Of a stretch of 64,000 bases of DNA, positions 44,930-56,900 are shown piece by piece. The stretch is from Marsupella aquatica (lineage: Eukaryota; Marchantiophyta). The stretch lies in NCBI GenBank assembly GCA_973895155.1, contig OZ316897.1, positions 372,001 through 436,000 on the forward strand. Direction: 5' to 3'. Position numbers and translations under genes: made by a program. The notes below the pieces were generated by a model. The model ran no database searches. It saw only the letters and a program-made list of their open reading frames with translations, and had not been told where the DNA came from. Numbering within the stretch: position 1 is the stretch's first letter; the number at the start of each line of letters is the position of its first letter.

Positions 44930-45376
44930 CTTCCGATCTGCTTCCGATACTAGATTTGACGCTCAGTCCGATACACATTCCGTTGCTACCATCTTTGCAA
45001 TGTCCGATGCCACACCCTACGCACTTTTTGAATCGGAAAATAACGCAACATCCGATACTTATAATTACGCAATTTCCGATTTCTCAATAAACGGATAAAC
45101 CGATATTATAAGAATCGGACCATGATCGCATGTGTATAATGCCTTGCATGCGGTAGCTGCCTCGTTTCCGAAACTCTTCGCATCAGGCGTGATTTTATCC
45201 GATACCCTCTACATCGGTCTATGCAATTACTACTGCATCGGAAAGTCCGAAGGAGATCCGATTGTCGGTATCCGATGGTTAAAACAACGGACAGTGCGAT
45301 ATAAGAAACATCGGAAATGTGGTTTTCTATGGTACATTTTTCTGAAGGGATCCGATGCCTGTAGAGTCGGAAAATG
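44930..45376. repeat. Right subterminal TCCGAT/ATCGGA array
   Basis: About 20 copies of the hexamer in both orientations occur between the TnpA-like gene and the right terminus, mirroring the left array. Confidence 0.85.
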
Positions 45377-45383
45377 GCCCTAT

Positions 45384-45395
45384 AATGTACTAGTG
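45384..45395 (-). repeat. CACTA terminal inverted repeat, right
   Basis: AATGTACTAGTG, the exact reverse complement of the left terminus, followed by the ATC target duplication (45396-45398). Confidence 0.93.
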
Positions 45396-45398
45396 ATC

Positions 45399-46018
45399 TC
45401 TCCCATTGGAATCAATGTACAAGACGTTACCTGATATTAAGGTTGCTCATGAGCTGTTCATATCAAAATAGATATAGCATAGCAGTTATACTAGGATGAT
45501 TGGAAGTTGCTCTAATTTGATTTATGCGTTGTGCTAATTCTCCAATCATAATCATTTGTGTAGTATTAATCTATCTTTGTAACCCCTCGAGCTGCAAAAT
45601 CTCCTTAAAAATTCTTCCAAGGTAAGGATTTACATCAACACTGGCATGACTCTAGGGAATGAATGTACATAAGCTCACGCAATGTTCAAAATATTGGTGC
45701 ATTTGACAGAAATAAGTCCAACTATAGTTGATAGATCTTTTAGAAACTTAAGGTTATTACAATCAGAAGAGATCGAGCAAATTAAAGGACAGTCTATTCT
45801 AGATAATAGGATGAATCTTCCCTCACTCGACAATTGAGATTCAACAATCACTTTGTAGATGGCTGATAATATAATACACGCTTATTGGAGCTGTTTTGTC
45901 AATGCATTGTTGTGAAAGGCATTTAAAGGCAACTCTGACCATCTAATTGTCTTTTCCAGCCGACCAGGTCGTGATCTTTGAAGCAGACATATTTTAGGTG
46001 CGAGTTTCCCGGTTAGGA
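45399..46018. other. No gene seen
   Basis: AT-rich flank of the CACTA element; no coding frame or repeat structure stands out. Confidence 0.6.
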
Positions 46019-46335
46019 CTTGTCGGACAAGTAGGGGCTCTGAGATCTGACATCCAACAGATGTTGTCCCGGTCCATCCTGGTTGGGTGGCGGGCCGGGC
46101 CGGGCCAGGTTGGGAGGCAAACGAGTGTCAGGCGCCGGTCGGGGGTCGGTTGGGTTGGGTCGGGGGTTAGGTTGTTGGGTTGGGTCAGGTCAGGGGGCCA
46201 GTCGGGCGGGTTGGGGGTAGGTCGGGTCGGGGGGTTGGGTTGGGGGTCAGTTGGGTCGGTCGAGGGTGGGGTCGGGCAGGGCGGGAGGGCGTGCGGTGCG
46301 AGCCGGGCCAGGACAGGACAGGGCAAGCCAGGTCA
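46019..46335. repeat. CTTGTCGGACAAG near-palindrome and G-rich minisatellite 2
   Basis: A 13-base near-palindrome (46019-46031) is followed by a G-rich array (46079-46335) made of GGGTCGGGTTGGG, GGGCCGGGCC and similar blocks. Open frames on both strands are low complexity. Composition and the adjacent motif recall the first 620 bases of the window. Confidence 0.75.
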
Positions 46336-47760
46336 GGCTGGGCAAAAAGTGCAGCAAGCTGGGAGGAGGCCCTGGGCTCTCAGTCTTAACTAATACATGG
46401 AGGACGTGCAAACGCTCGAAGGGTAGTTTTTATTCATTTTAAACTAATAATTATGATTATTACCGGTAATAAGGGAACTTTTAATGGTAAAACAGAAATA
46501 ACAAGGGGTAAACACCAAAAGGGCCCGATCGCAGGGGGGTCCACTTCTTTTACATGGAGTGAGGGCCCAGGGGGAGGAGGCGGCGGCTGGATTAGGGTTT
46601 GCGCCAAGGGGTTATTGGGAGGCCAAGGTGGCGGGCGGGGGTGGGCTCGGGCCGGGAAGGAGAGGATAAAAGGGGGATCTAGGGTCGACCTCTTTCCTCA
46701 ATGTCTTGTTTTGCAGGAGGAGAATTGGAAAAGAGAGAAGGAGGAGAAGGAGGTAAGTTTCCGGTTAATCCTACGGGACACAGTAACCTTTTCCCAGATG
46801 TGAAGGCTGATGCAAAAGGTATTGAGAAATATTTAGAGAAGTGGAAAAATGATGAAACCATGGCAGGATTTGTTTGTGAAAAAGATGAAACATCATGTAG
46901 TTGGTGTCTATCCCGGTGTCTATATCCCTGGAGCCCTAAATCTGTTTCCACGTTGGAAACTTGCGATCACATATGACATCATGTTTGATGGTTGAAGACG
47001 AGCCGGAAATGTTGGTGTCCCACACGATTTCATGAACATGAATATGAGCAACATACGAGGATTGTTGAACCCAGTGCCAACAATGGAGACACAACAAGAC
47101 AATGAAGAAATGACACAAGAGAGTCTAATGATGATGCAAAATAATAGATTCCACTCTCATTGAACACTTCATAATCAATGAGTATATTTTGTCAGATAGT
47201 GAATCTGGCAGATTGTTACTGGTTGATTTAATGAATGGAAATAGTATGCCCATGAGAACCAGCCAACAATACACACGAAAAATATGCAATGATCTATTTG
47301 TCATCATCGACAACGTCAATAGCAAAAGGAAGTGAAAGCAAAAGCCATCGACATCAACATCGACATCAAAAGGAACTGAAACCAAGTCTTTAGATTTTGA
47401 CGTAGTTTTCATGCACTTAGTATTTGAGAGGCTTTCTTATGCTTGTAGGTGCAAAATCTGAACAATGATGAGGTTATTCATCTATTTTGAATATTTGAGT
47501 CTATTCGGCAATAATTTTCAATTTGTAATTGCCAAAGAAACTTTGGATACAATATCATCAGCACTTTTTCTTATTCACAAACATGAAAGTGTGCAAAATA
47601 ATTGCAAAACCCCAAAATATGAGAATGTTGCAATTGATTAAAGTAGAAAGAAACTGGATACAAAATCATATTTTCCTCGAGAACTGTCGGCCCACTATCG
47701 ATGACAGACCAAGTGTGAAAATTCATAGGGCTACCGACGGTTCTGCAAAGGTGGAGGAAT
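46336..47760. other. Unassigned region
   Basis: Open frames at 46,453-46,976 (plus) and 47,125-47,412 (minus) have no domain I recognise. A GAG|GTAAGT donor-like site occurs at about 46,753 after a Lys/Glu-rich frame, so part of a degraded transposon gene is possible. I cannot assign it. Confidence 0.4.
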
Positions 47761-47927
47761 GGCAAAGTATATAGGGTGTTGCGCCTTAATGATGTCAACT
47801 TTCTTATTCCTCTCATTCCCGTCCGTGATGACCAATAAACGAGCTTGCATTGTCTTTTTATTAGTCATCATGGACAAAATGAGAAGGAGGAAGTTGACAT
47901 CATTAAGGCGCAAGACCCTACTTTGCC
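47761..47927. repeat. Long foldback hairpin, about 75-bp arms
   Basis: The left arm (47761-47839) and right arm (47855-47927) are imperfect reverse complements with a 15-base loop. The best-paired core is GCGCCTTAATGATGTCAACTT, fully complementary over 21 bases. Arms pair at roughly 80 percent by eye. This is either a foldback MITE or a hairpin-RNA source. Confidence 0.8.
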
Positions 47928-48891
47928 CAAGAAACAGGCCATCCGGTGGTGGGATGGACTACTTTTGATTTCCCTCCTATTTTTGTTCACATATGACTAA
48001 TAATTAATGCAGTTTCTCTCTTTATTCCTTGAATGTACATTTAGATCAATTATTTATTGATAGGTTGTATTATATTTTTAATAAAATAATTAATAAATAA
48101 ATTGCGTTCTCCTTGTCCATCCTCATTGCATGCGTCAAAGATCATTGAGTTTGTATAGTTTAGGAAAAGAAACAGGAACTGAATGATGCTCAAGGTTGGT
48201 TACATAGCATAGTACAGATACAACCATGTGATCCCTTTGTGGAAAATGAGACTTTAAACATCATAATTGTTATGAAATTTCAAATTTTACATCATAATAA
48301 TAAAAAGCATGATAAGTTGTCTATGTCATTTAAGATAATATAATAGTAAGAAAGCATGATAATATACTAGTAAAAGATGTCTAAAGGTTGGGAACAAAAG
48401 TTCCTAGTGTTGTTGTTGCAATTTTGCTCCAAACATTCATTCCACTCCTCTTCTCCAACCCATGGAACTGGATCACAATTCTGCCCATCAACATTGCGTT
48501 GGGCATGTTGAAATGATGACATTGTTTGTAATCCACCACAAAGAGGTCCGTCCGGTGTATAATTATGAATTCATCACACTAGGCCCTCCATACTGAATGA
48601 AGGTTGGAGTCACATGCATGTTGTTGCCACCGTGCATGTGTGTTGTCCAAAGACCTACCTTGTAGATCATTGTGTTGTAAGTTGGAAAAAGGTTGATCTT
48701 CTCCCCTCCGAATGATGCCTCCCCTCCGAATGATGCCTTTGTATGCTAGTGCATTGTTGAACAAAGAATCAATCATCTACTTGCGTCGATTCATTGCAGA
48801 CATTCAATGATTCATAAGTCCACAATGAGTTTGCTCAGGGGTTTCACTTCCACAAAAATGACATATCACGTGCACCGAAGTATAGTTTTTT
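47928..48891. other. No gene seen
   Basis: AT-rich. A minus-strand frame at 48,579-48,776 includes a short duplicated phrase (CCCCTCCGAATGATGCCT twice, 48,704-48,738) but no domain. Confidence 0.5.
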
Positions 48892-48963
48892 CTTACATTT
48901 TAGGGGGTCTGAGGCCTATAAACGTCGCAGGTGATGGGGAGACATCCATATAGTGAGACCCCA
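48892..48963 (+). repeat. Inverted repeat arm, left copy
   Basis: CTTACATTTTAGGGG through GATGGGGAGACATCC matches the reverse complement of 51062-51135 with scattered differences. The two copies bracket the hAT C-terminal region. Confidence 0.75.
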
Positions 48964-48999
48964 AATGAGTTACTTTGGTTGGGGAGGCATTACAAAATC

Positions 49000-49699
49000 T
49001 CTATCCAATGACGCATCCTCGTCATCTTGGAGTTGAGACTCGTCAATTGTAGGATACATCTCCAAATCCATTTCATTCTCCCATTCACCCGCATCACTTA
49101 CCTCTGTATCTGGTGGAATACGAGCCCGGGGTCCTCACTTCTTTTCTTCCAACCCATCATGCGCGAATAGGTTGAGGAATAAGTATAGTGTTTTTTATTG
49201 GGTTTAGTGAAAGACTTTTAAATTTTTGCTGAGGAACATTAGGGTTGTTTTAATCTAGTTTTGAGAATTTTAAGAATCAAAGGGTTTTTTAAATCCAAAT
49301 TTGGGAATATTCCAAGAATATTCCATTAAGTTAGGGGTACAAAATTAATTAAAAAAATTATTGACTTAAATTTTAGGGTGTTTATTTCCCCAAAACTTCA
49401 CGCGTGATATGGGACACCCCTTGGATTGAGGTCCTTAAGAATTCAAGTCAAGAAGTCACTCCCTTTATCTAATGATAATCATTCCTTGTAGTGTTTCACC
49501 AACATCATTGAGTGTATCAAATATTCTAGGCACATGGTCTTCTCCAAGAGCCGCACGTGTTGTATCACACCCTTCATTGTCAAAGCACTCTATGGATAAT
49601 CATGGACTAACACCATCATTTGTTGCTCTTCTTTCCTCATAATGTTTATAATATATAAACATATGGTGGTTCTGACCGTTTGTAAGCCCTTTTTCTACT
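49000..49699. other. Possible hAT acidic tail, otherwise no gene
   Basis: On the minus strand 49,115-49,000 reads an Asp/Glu-rich frame (EWENEMDLEMYPTIDESQ) of the sort found at the end of plant hAT transposases. 49,140-49,699 is AT-rich with partial similarity, in inverted orientation, to 51,150-51,330. Confidence 0.4.
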
Positions 49700-49940
49700 C
49701 TCACAAGCCCTATGCCAGTGCTTTGCACTGTGCAAGGAGGGCAGGCCCATAGGGATTGGCCGGGGGCATTACGGGGCAGCGGGAAGCAAATACGTGATAG
49801 GGGTGTACATTTCTCTCATCAATGGTGAGCAAAAATAGCTAATCAAATCCCACGGCTATAGATCTTTCTCGCCCATAAGCTTTTTTGTATGGTGACGAAG
49901 GATGAAAAAAGGTAGGATCTCTTATTATAGTTGTAGATAT
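49700..49940 (+). repeat. Dispersed repeat, copy B
   Basis: Opposite-orientation relative of 24475-24730. Shared blocks include GGGGCAGCGGGAAGCA, GCTAATCAAATCC and CTTATTATAGTTGTAGATA. It abuts the 3' end of the hAT remnant. Confidence 0.85.
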
Positions 49941-50032
49941 TTGTGAATACAAACAATAAATCTTTTGCTCAATTATTTGTCAATCTATTGTGACTTGCCA
50001 AATGTATGAATCCATATGAATTCCAATTTTGT

Positions 50033-51643
50033 TCACACTACTAATGCGCACAGTTTTTGGTGCAAGATTTTTCTAGCTATAATTCTCAAATCCTTAATAT
50101 AATCAACACCATAAAAAAGCCACCACTCTCTTGGAGTGACCTTAACTATACTTGATTGGGCTCCTCTGACCAATAGTGTTGCATTTTGGCAAATTCTTTT
50201 GCGTCTCAATTGCTTGCATTTGGATGGCAAAAATGAGTGCATCGATCTCGCGATCATGGTTGATCCCCTCCTTCACCTGGCTTGTATTTTTCATATCTAG
50301 CAAATTAATGTATTCATTGAAACCTCCAAACAATTATACATTTCCTGCCACATCTTTGTCCTCATCAAAAAACATGTTAGGATTGATATATGCCGCAGCT
50401 AGCATAAATAAGTAGTAAGACATTCTCTTTGATCCATATACACTTTTAGTATCCTTGGTTTCAAGTACCTTAATACCAAATGAACATTCCTCCATGCTTG
50501 CCTTGAGATCAATAATCTCCCTCTTCAAACTCCAATACAACCAAGGTGAGTGCGTTGAATTACCATTGAATTTGGGCAGCATCTTCACCAATGGAAGAAA
50601 GAAGTTCATTGTAGCCGTCACTTGTCAGTCTGAGCCCAAAATGCATCTTCAGTGTTGTATCCACACTTTAAGTTCCTCTACCTTTCCCCTTCAGTTGTCA
50701 TATACCCATCTGATGTTGGTTGCACTGGAAGTCTATCACAATAAGACTTGGTTGCATTTATCATCAATGATCATTTGTTGCAGATGTCCTCTTAGCTCCA
50801 ATGCTCTTTGTGCCATTAGAAAATTGGTCGCAAATCTCTTTGCATTTGGATTTAATAGTTTTTTGTAAGAAGATTTTCTCACAAATATTGCAGAAAATTT
50901 TTGCGATAATGAAATTGATTTTACTATTCACCTCAAGTGTTTAAAAATAGGTTTGAATGGATTTCGTTCGCTCTCATCTACCACAATTTTCTAATGACCA
51001 CACAATCATGTCTTCTAGCAACAAATTAAACACGGGGGCAGCACGCCAACTCCAAGTCTCGGGGGTCTCATTATAATTATGGAGGTCTCCCCATCACCTA
51101 CGACGTTTTTAGGCTTGGACCCCTTAAAATGTAAGAAAAATATTTTTTAACCCTTGTAAAGTTAGAATATTCATAGAATATTCCAAAAAATTGGTTAGAA
51201 GGACCCTATTATTTTTATAAGTATCAAAATTGGATTTAAAAACCCTATTGTTTTTCTGCAAAAATTCTTAAGTGAAACATTTGAAACAATAAAATGACCC
51301 TATCCTTTGTCGCAGGCCCGGTCGCACGTAATGTGCCATTTTTGTGGGAAGTGAAACCCCCGAGCTCCAATTGACATGTGGACATTTTTTTCATTACTAT
51401 CTCACAACATGCTACGTGATTTTCAAACGCACCATCAGTTACAATTTGTATGATGTGATATGCACCAATTTCATCGATATATTTCAGCCACATCTCGATC
51501 TTCAAGATATTTTCTATCTTTCCTATCAGCTTGTGTAACATTCCAACTATCCAAAAAAAATCTCCTTTAGAATTCACAACATGACATTCATCAATATTCT
51601 CTACGGTGGTTTTCCCATCCATCTGATGAAAGAGAGTATCCAA
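50033..51643 (-). pseudogene. hAT-family transposase remnant
   Basis: Pieces in order on the minus strand. 51643-51245 resembles the DUF659 part of plant hAT transposases (DGKTTVENI, VVNSKGDFFW, YIDEIGAYHIIQIVTDGAFE). 50621-50334 carries the region with AAAYINPNMFF. 50257-50033 resembles the hAT dimerisation region (VTPREWWLFYGVDY...ARKIL). Frames change between the pieces, and an inverted-repeat copy (51062-51135) is inserted between the first two. No BED zinc finger is found upstream. Family call by motif pattern; clearly inactive. Confidence 0.72.
51062..51135 (-). repeat. Inverted repeat arm, right copy
   Basis: Reverse complement relative of 48892-48963, 2.1 kb away, located inside the hAT remnant. 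Confidence 0.75.
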
Positions 51644-51699
51644 AAGGCCGTGCCTCCTTCACAATTTTTGTCATGTATATTGTGAGATCTTCCTTAGCC

Positions 51700-53996
51700 T
51701 CCTCCAACAACTTCACTTGCAAGTTTCACGTAATGTTTGAATTATCACAACCTGAGCCGAAGTTCCAAGATTGCACACCAAAGTTTTCTGATCTCTCATA
51801 CTTGCCTACATTCCTACTTTGTCCTAAGTAAAACTTAACAACCATTTATCTATCTGCTTGTACTACTTCAATCTGAGTCTACTCTAAATCCATTTCAAGA
51901 TCTAGATTGAATATTAATATTGTCATGTTAAGATTCATCATCTTATGATCTGGAATTGTCATTTTCAGACTTAGAATCCACATGGGGTTCTTTTCTTAGT
52001 GTTTTAATTGACTTTCCAGAAATTTTTAATGCAAATAAGTCTTACTATTGGAAAAATTTATACTTTTTACAAGTTAAGTTACACACATGAATTCAAAGTT
52101 CATCACACACTATCTCACCAAATCTCACTAAAAATCTCACTAAATTATGGTGATATCCTTCAAAAACCTTTGTTCCTAGATATTGTGTGTGAGACTTATT
52201 ACGGTAATCAATGTAGTTCAAATTTAGCCTGAAAGACATTCTAGGTGTGAAGACAAGGGCAAACAATAAGTGAGCAAAAGAGAACAGAGAGGACAAACAC
52301 CAAACTCATAAGAAAGGGCACATGCTTGGGCACATGCTAACCCCATAACCCTAGAAGAGCAAAACATAAGGGGTACATGTACCACTACAATAGTTGAGAC
52401 CAAGGTAGCCTGATTACCCATTCCTTGAACTTGAGACAAAATAATATTTCTTATTATCTCCCTTTTATCTTTGCCCCCATCCCTGTTGTCTGTACGCACT
52501 TTCAGTTATCCCTTATAGTCATTGTCGGGAGGCTTTGCTCTAGATAGTAGCCTTGAACAGTAGGTGCGATAGCGCTTTATGAGTAAGATTAAGCCCCAAA
52601 GATACCTTAGGTGTGAGGAAGAAGAAAGAACAATTTTGAGAACTTTCCCCGTATAAAGTAGCAAAGTGGAAACTCTGATGGACACATGTGTTCAACTGAA
52701 TGCTGGGATAGACACCCAAAACTCTGACAAACACAAATCAGATGCCTAAATTTACTTGCATAGCATGTTTTATACTTATGCTCCAAAGATGAGATGTAAA
52801 CATGCATTTGACCGGCAATAAAGGATTTTCAATGAATTCCTGTTTACACCGGCCTAGTACTGGCCCTTCTTTCTCCTTCAGCTGAAAGAGTTGGGTTCCC
52901 TAACTTGGTTATGACAGATACACCACATACACTTCCATATCATGACACTATAAGATTCCCAGAGTATTGTGACATGGTAAAATTCTTGAGTCTATCTGAG
53001 TAAAAGTGTCAAATGTTTGTGTCCATCTGAGCTTCCACTTTGTGAAGAGATGAAAGGCCAGATTTACTGAAAATGTGTGTAGAAGAAAAATAACAAAATT
53101 ACCAAAAAGGTAGAAAGAAGCCTTGAGTGGATTAGTAGAACCCTAGTACACACTAACCAAACATTAAATTCTTAAAGTCCCCCTTGCATTACTTCCCAGC
53201 CTGCCTTCTTAACTGGTTTGGGTAAGCCACACAAGTGATTTCAGGAGAGTTTCTTGCATTGGTAAGCGATTCAGATATATTTTGATAACTATATGTATGA
53301 ATCAACTAGTGAATAAACTAGAGAGTTTGTTATCTTCAAAATAAGAAACTCAAGTTGGGATGAGTCCACCCAAGCACTGGTGTGACAGTTGGTTCCTTTT
53401 CTGGGCAATTGCAAAGTCCTACCGGGAAAGAGAGCAAAAACACACGATCCATGTTAGCTAGTAACTCGTTGCTACTTGGTACACATTAAGTGATCATGGG
53501 CTAAAGTTGAACACATTTGGATTCTGACAGATCCAATGCTATTGATCTTGTATTTCAGTTCAATGTATCATTGTTTAAATTATATTTTTGGTTGTTTTCT
53601 TCGAATGCTGTTACTACCACATGTCCCCACCTCCAAAGCAGTGCTCATGTTGCACATAAAAAAGTGCGGAATCGTGTAAAATTATTTGTGATCGCGGTTT
53701 CCAACCATGTGATATCATATCCAGAACAACGCCCAGCATGAACCATTTGGAGCATTTGAAATGGAATCTTTGGTTGCTTTGGAATGAGAATTTCATGCTT
53801 ACAATTTTCTTCATCCTAGAATCCAAGACTTGAAACAATCCTGGTCTCTGAGTAAATGCTAAATCACGTTTTGAATTTGAATTTGGGCGCTTGCTGTGGT
53901 TGTCGAGACTTGTTTTCTGATTGGACTGAGAGTGGTTTCATTACTAACCACTAAACACATGAGTGTCTTTTCATATGCATGATGGTCAATCTAGAC
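51700..53996. other. No gene seen
   Basis: AT-rich. Short open frames (52,224-52,807 minus, 53,517-53,741 plus) have no domain. The region ends at the stop codon of the beta-galactosidase gene, whose 3' UTR and poly(A) site must lie in its last few hundred bases. Confidence 0.55.
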
Positions 53997-56900
53997 TTAC
54001 AATGAATTACTCGAGCTCACAATAGTGTTGGAAAGACCACAGCTGAAGTCAGGTTCGTCAGAGAATTCCACTGAATTTCCCACCTGTGGATTCTCAAGCT
54101 CCAGAAGCATCTGAAGATAATGAAATCCACCAGAAAACTTGTTAGTCCTCAACCTGAAAGTTAGCCTTTCGATACTTCTTGAGCATATAGTTAAGAAATC
54201 TGTCCCGTACAAAGGAACACATAAATTTTGTTGTAGAGGGAGGATCAGAAGACTACCAGTTCATTTCGTCCAGTCAGAAGCAGTGGTGCGGGGAGGTACA
54301 AGCTACATTGTGGGCCCCTCGTCTGCAGCAAGACTTCACCAATTAGTTGTTGAGAAAGCTTTCTTTACAGGTCATTTGAGGTATTTAGGGAGATGGGAGC
54401 CAAACTTTCACCACGCTCACAGCACCATTCCATTGATTCAAAACATCAGCAAAACCAAAGAGTGGAAGTTGCCCTATTCTCCTGAACCGGACTGTTTGCT
54501 GCACTACCATTTCATGCTGACTTCGATGATCTTGGTATTATAGCTAAATGGCTCATCAATAAGTCATCTTGAAATGTGCTGTACCGGCCAATATCGCCCG
54601 AGGTTGAATCCGTTAATGAAAAAGACACCCTTTGACCAACCCCTGAGTGATATGAATGTGTCTGCTGGTTCATCAACATTCAGCCACCCTCTGTAAAACG
54701 ATGGTCCTCCTGCGGTCCTGGGTTCTGCAGCAACTATTGCGATTGCAAACTATTGACGTTAGGGAGTGCATGACGTGGATGGCACGGAGCTACTATATAT
54801 CCAACAAGCAACGGAATCAATAAAGACATTGAGAATCGTTTCGCGTAGCCTTTCGACCTGAAAGCATAACATTGACATACTGATGACTCGATGCACACCA
54901 TCCTTTAAGTGAAAACTACCTTTTATTAAGACCGGTAAGAAGCAATAAGAACCGCTGGACCAATACTGATAATTTGTAGCAAAATTTAGCTGAATCAGTG
55001 AATGGCTTGAAATGATGTTTAATTCAGTCCAAGAAAGCAGTTGAATTACCAGGTTCTCTTTTGAATTCAAGATTTGTGGTCTTCGGTCCTACGTGTGGGT
55101 GATGCCGAACAAGTCCAGAAGCAACATCTTGTACATTTTCAAGTGAAATTGGATAAGCCGTCCAGCCAAGGATTCGGATGCCATCCAAGGATACGCCATT
55201 TGTTATGCCCTGTTCGAGCCCGCAACTGTCAGTTGGTCTAGGTAATGTAGTTTGGGCTATAATCTTGCGGCACAAGTTGATCTTCTTTACAAACCTTTCA
55301 CAAAGTCCAAGTAGAAACAAAAATGTAACGTTGTGATGCACGGATGTAAAATCTATCTGGAGAGCGATAGGGGCTCAACTTCTTCATCATAGTCTACGGC
55401 GTACTGCAAAATTTCTTGTCTTTCAAAGAGCACTACTGCATGCTCTTAATAGACTGGTGTGGAACAAAGACCACAATATTTCCCCTTCCACACTAAGACA
55501 TAAATACTCACGGGATTATTACGAAAGAAACTATTCACTGCTGGCGGCTCCCTAAATATATGTTATCACATCTATGACCGGTAATTTTATCTCTTTGGAA
55601 CATTTTAATGCTGCCCCTTGAAAACAACTCACGACCAATAGCTCCGTCTGTTAAACTCAGGAAGTCATAAGGAGACTAGCAGTACCTTCTGATCGTAGAT
55701 GAAAGGGCCATAGTTTACTCGGCCCAGATTTTCAACCTGCAAAGAACATCTTACCCACGCTCCCGATCATCGAAAGAAAGTATTTACTTGAATTTCTTCT
55801 CAACTAAGCTTTCAACAGGCCAGCACTTTAACTTACTTGGAACATTGATTATGTCTGGTTCAGACACACATTGAGGAATCAGACGGGGCACAATTTCTTC
55901 TGATATAATTAGAAGAATGTGATGTTTCGTAATTACAAAACACACATGCACTGTTCTAACGCCAGAGTTTCATGCATGACAGATACAGATAGCATCACAG
56001 CACATTTACGAAGCCGGGGAGAAACCGCATGATTTTATTTTTTACTTTGAAGGGATGAAATGGAGTACTGAAGATGCACCTTGCGTGATTGCGAGCATTA
56101 CCAGAATATCAAGTTGCAACCCAGGAAATGCAGCAGCAGCGGGTAGCTGCAGCGAACAACTAGACCACCGCTCTAGGGTGCCAATATGCATGTTCTTCGG
56201 GACAGTAGCTTGATCACCTCCTATGCAAATTGTGGGTAGCGGAGCGACAAAAACCTGTGCCCTATCATGCACCTGCAATTGGAACAAGTCACAGTGATGC
56301 ACCGTGTACGAACAGCTGATCATGGCTTTAAGAGAAAATCTGATCAGCACCTACATGGCACAACTAGGAGACATATGCATCGTAGTAAAGGTGTAAACTA
56401 TACTTTTTCTGGTAATTTTTCCACAGCCCAAGCAGTCAGTCTCAGCGTAATGTATGATTGTAGTTCACTCGTAGATGTTCCTTGAAGACTTCAGTCAATT
56501 TGCATGAGACATTTCACTAACCTCCGAGATTAAGAGCTTGCTGCCTGCTTTTGTGTGTGCCGGCAATGTCGATCTGTACAAAATAAATCCTGAAGCCTGC
56601 GGTAAATATGATCAGATGCAGATATTCCAGAAATTTCTGCAGTTTGACGAACTATTCCAGTATCTCTTTCATGGTTTCTACTGTGTTTTGGGAGGGCAGG
56701 GGAGACTTTCACCGTCTTCTGCAGATAGAACTGGGGGGACCGTGGAAGTGTTGGGAAGGGGGTGCATGAATGGCTTCAAATAGCCATGAATACGATAGAA
56801 CAATTTCGATTGGAAGGTAAGAATCCAATACCTGACTTATTAGCTCCATTGGTACGGGCTGCTCCATTGTTATTCCATTTCGAGGTTTCGAGACAGATTG

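Larger units (their letters stand above)
35245..45395. mobile_element. Complete-ended CACTA (En/Spm) DNA transposon, 10,151 bp, carrying a SET-domain gene
   Basis: The left end reads CACTAGTACATT and the right end is its exact reverse complement AATGTACTAGTG; similarity continues into a shared TTTTCCGA. ATC duplications flank both ends. Contents from left to right: subterminal repeats, tnp2-type transposase pseudogene (minus), SET-domain gene (minus), a divergent central region, TnpA/Transposase_24-like pseudogene (plus), and right subterminal repeats. The divergent arrangement of two gene arms differs from the single transcript of classical En/Spm but fits many plant CACTA elements. The matching ends and target duplication show that it moved as one unit. 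The stops in both transposition genes show that it cannot now move on its own. Confidence 0.95.

Noticed and set aside
46453-46976. Lys/Glu-rich frames with a GTAAGT site
   Set aside because: Too short and without homology that I can recognise; insufficient for a gene call.
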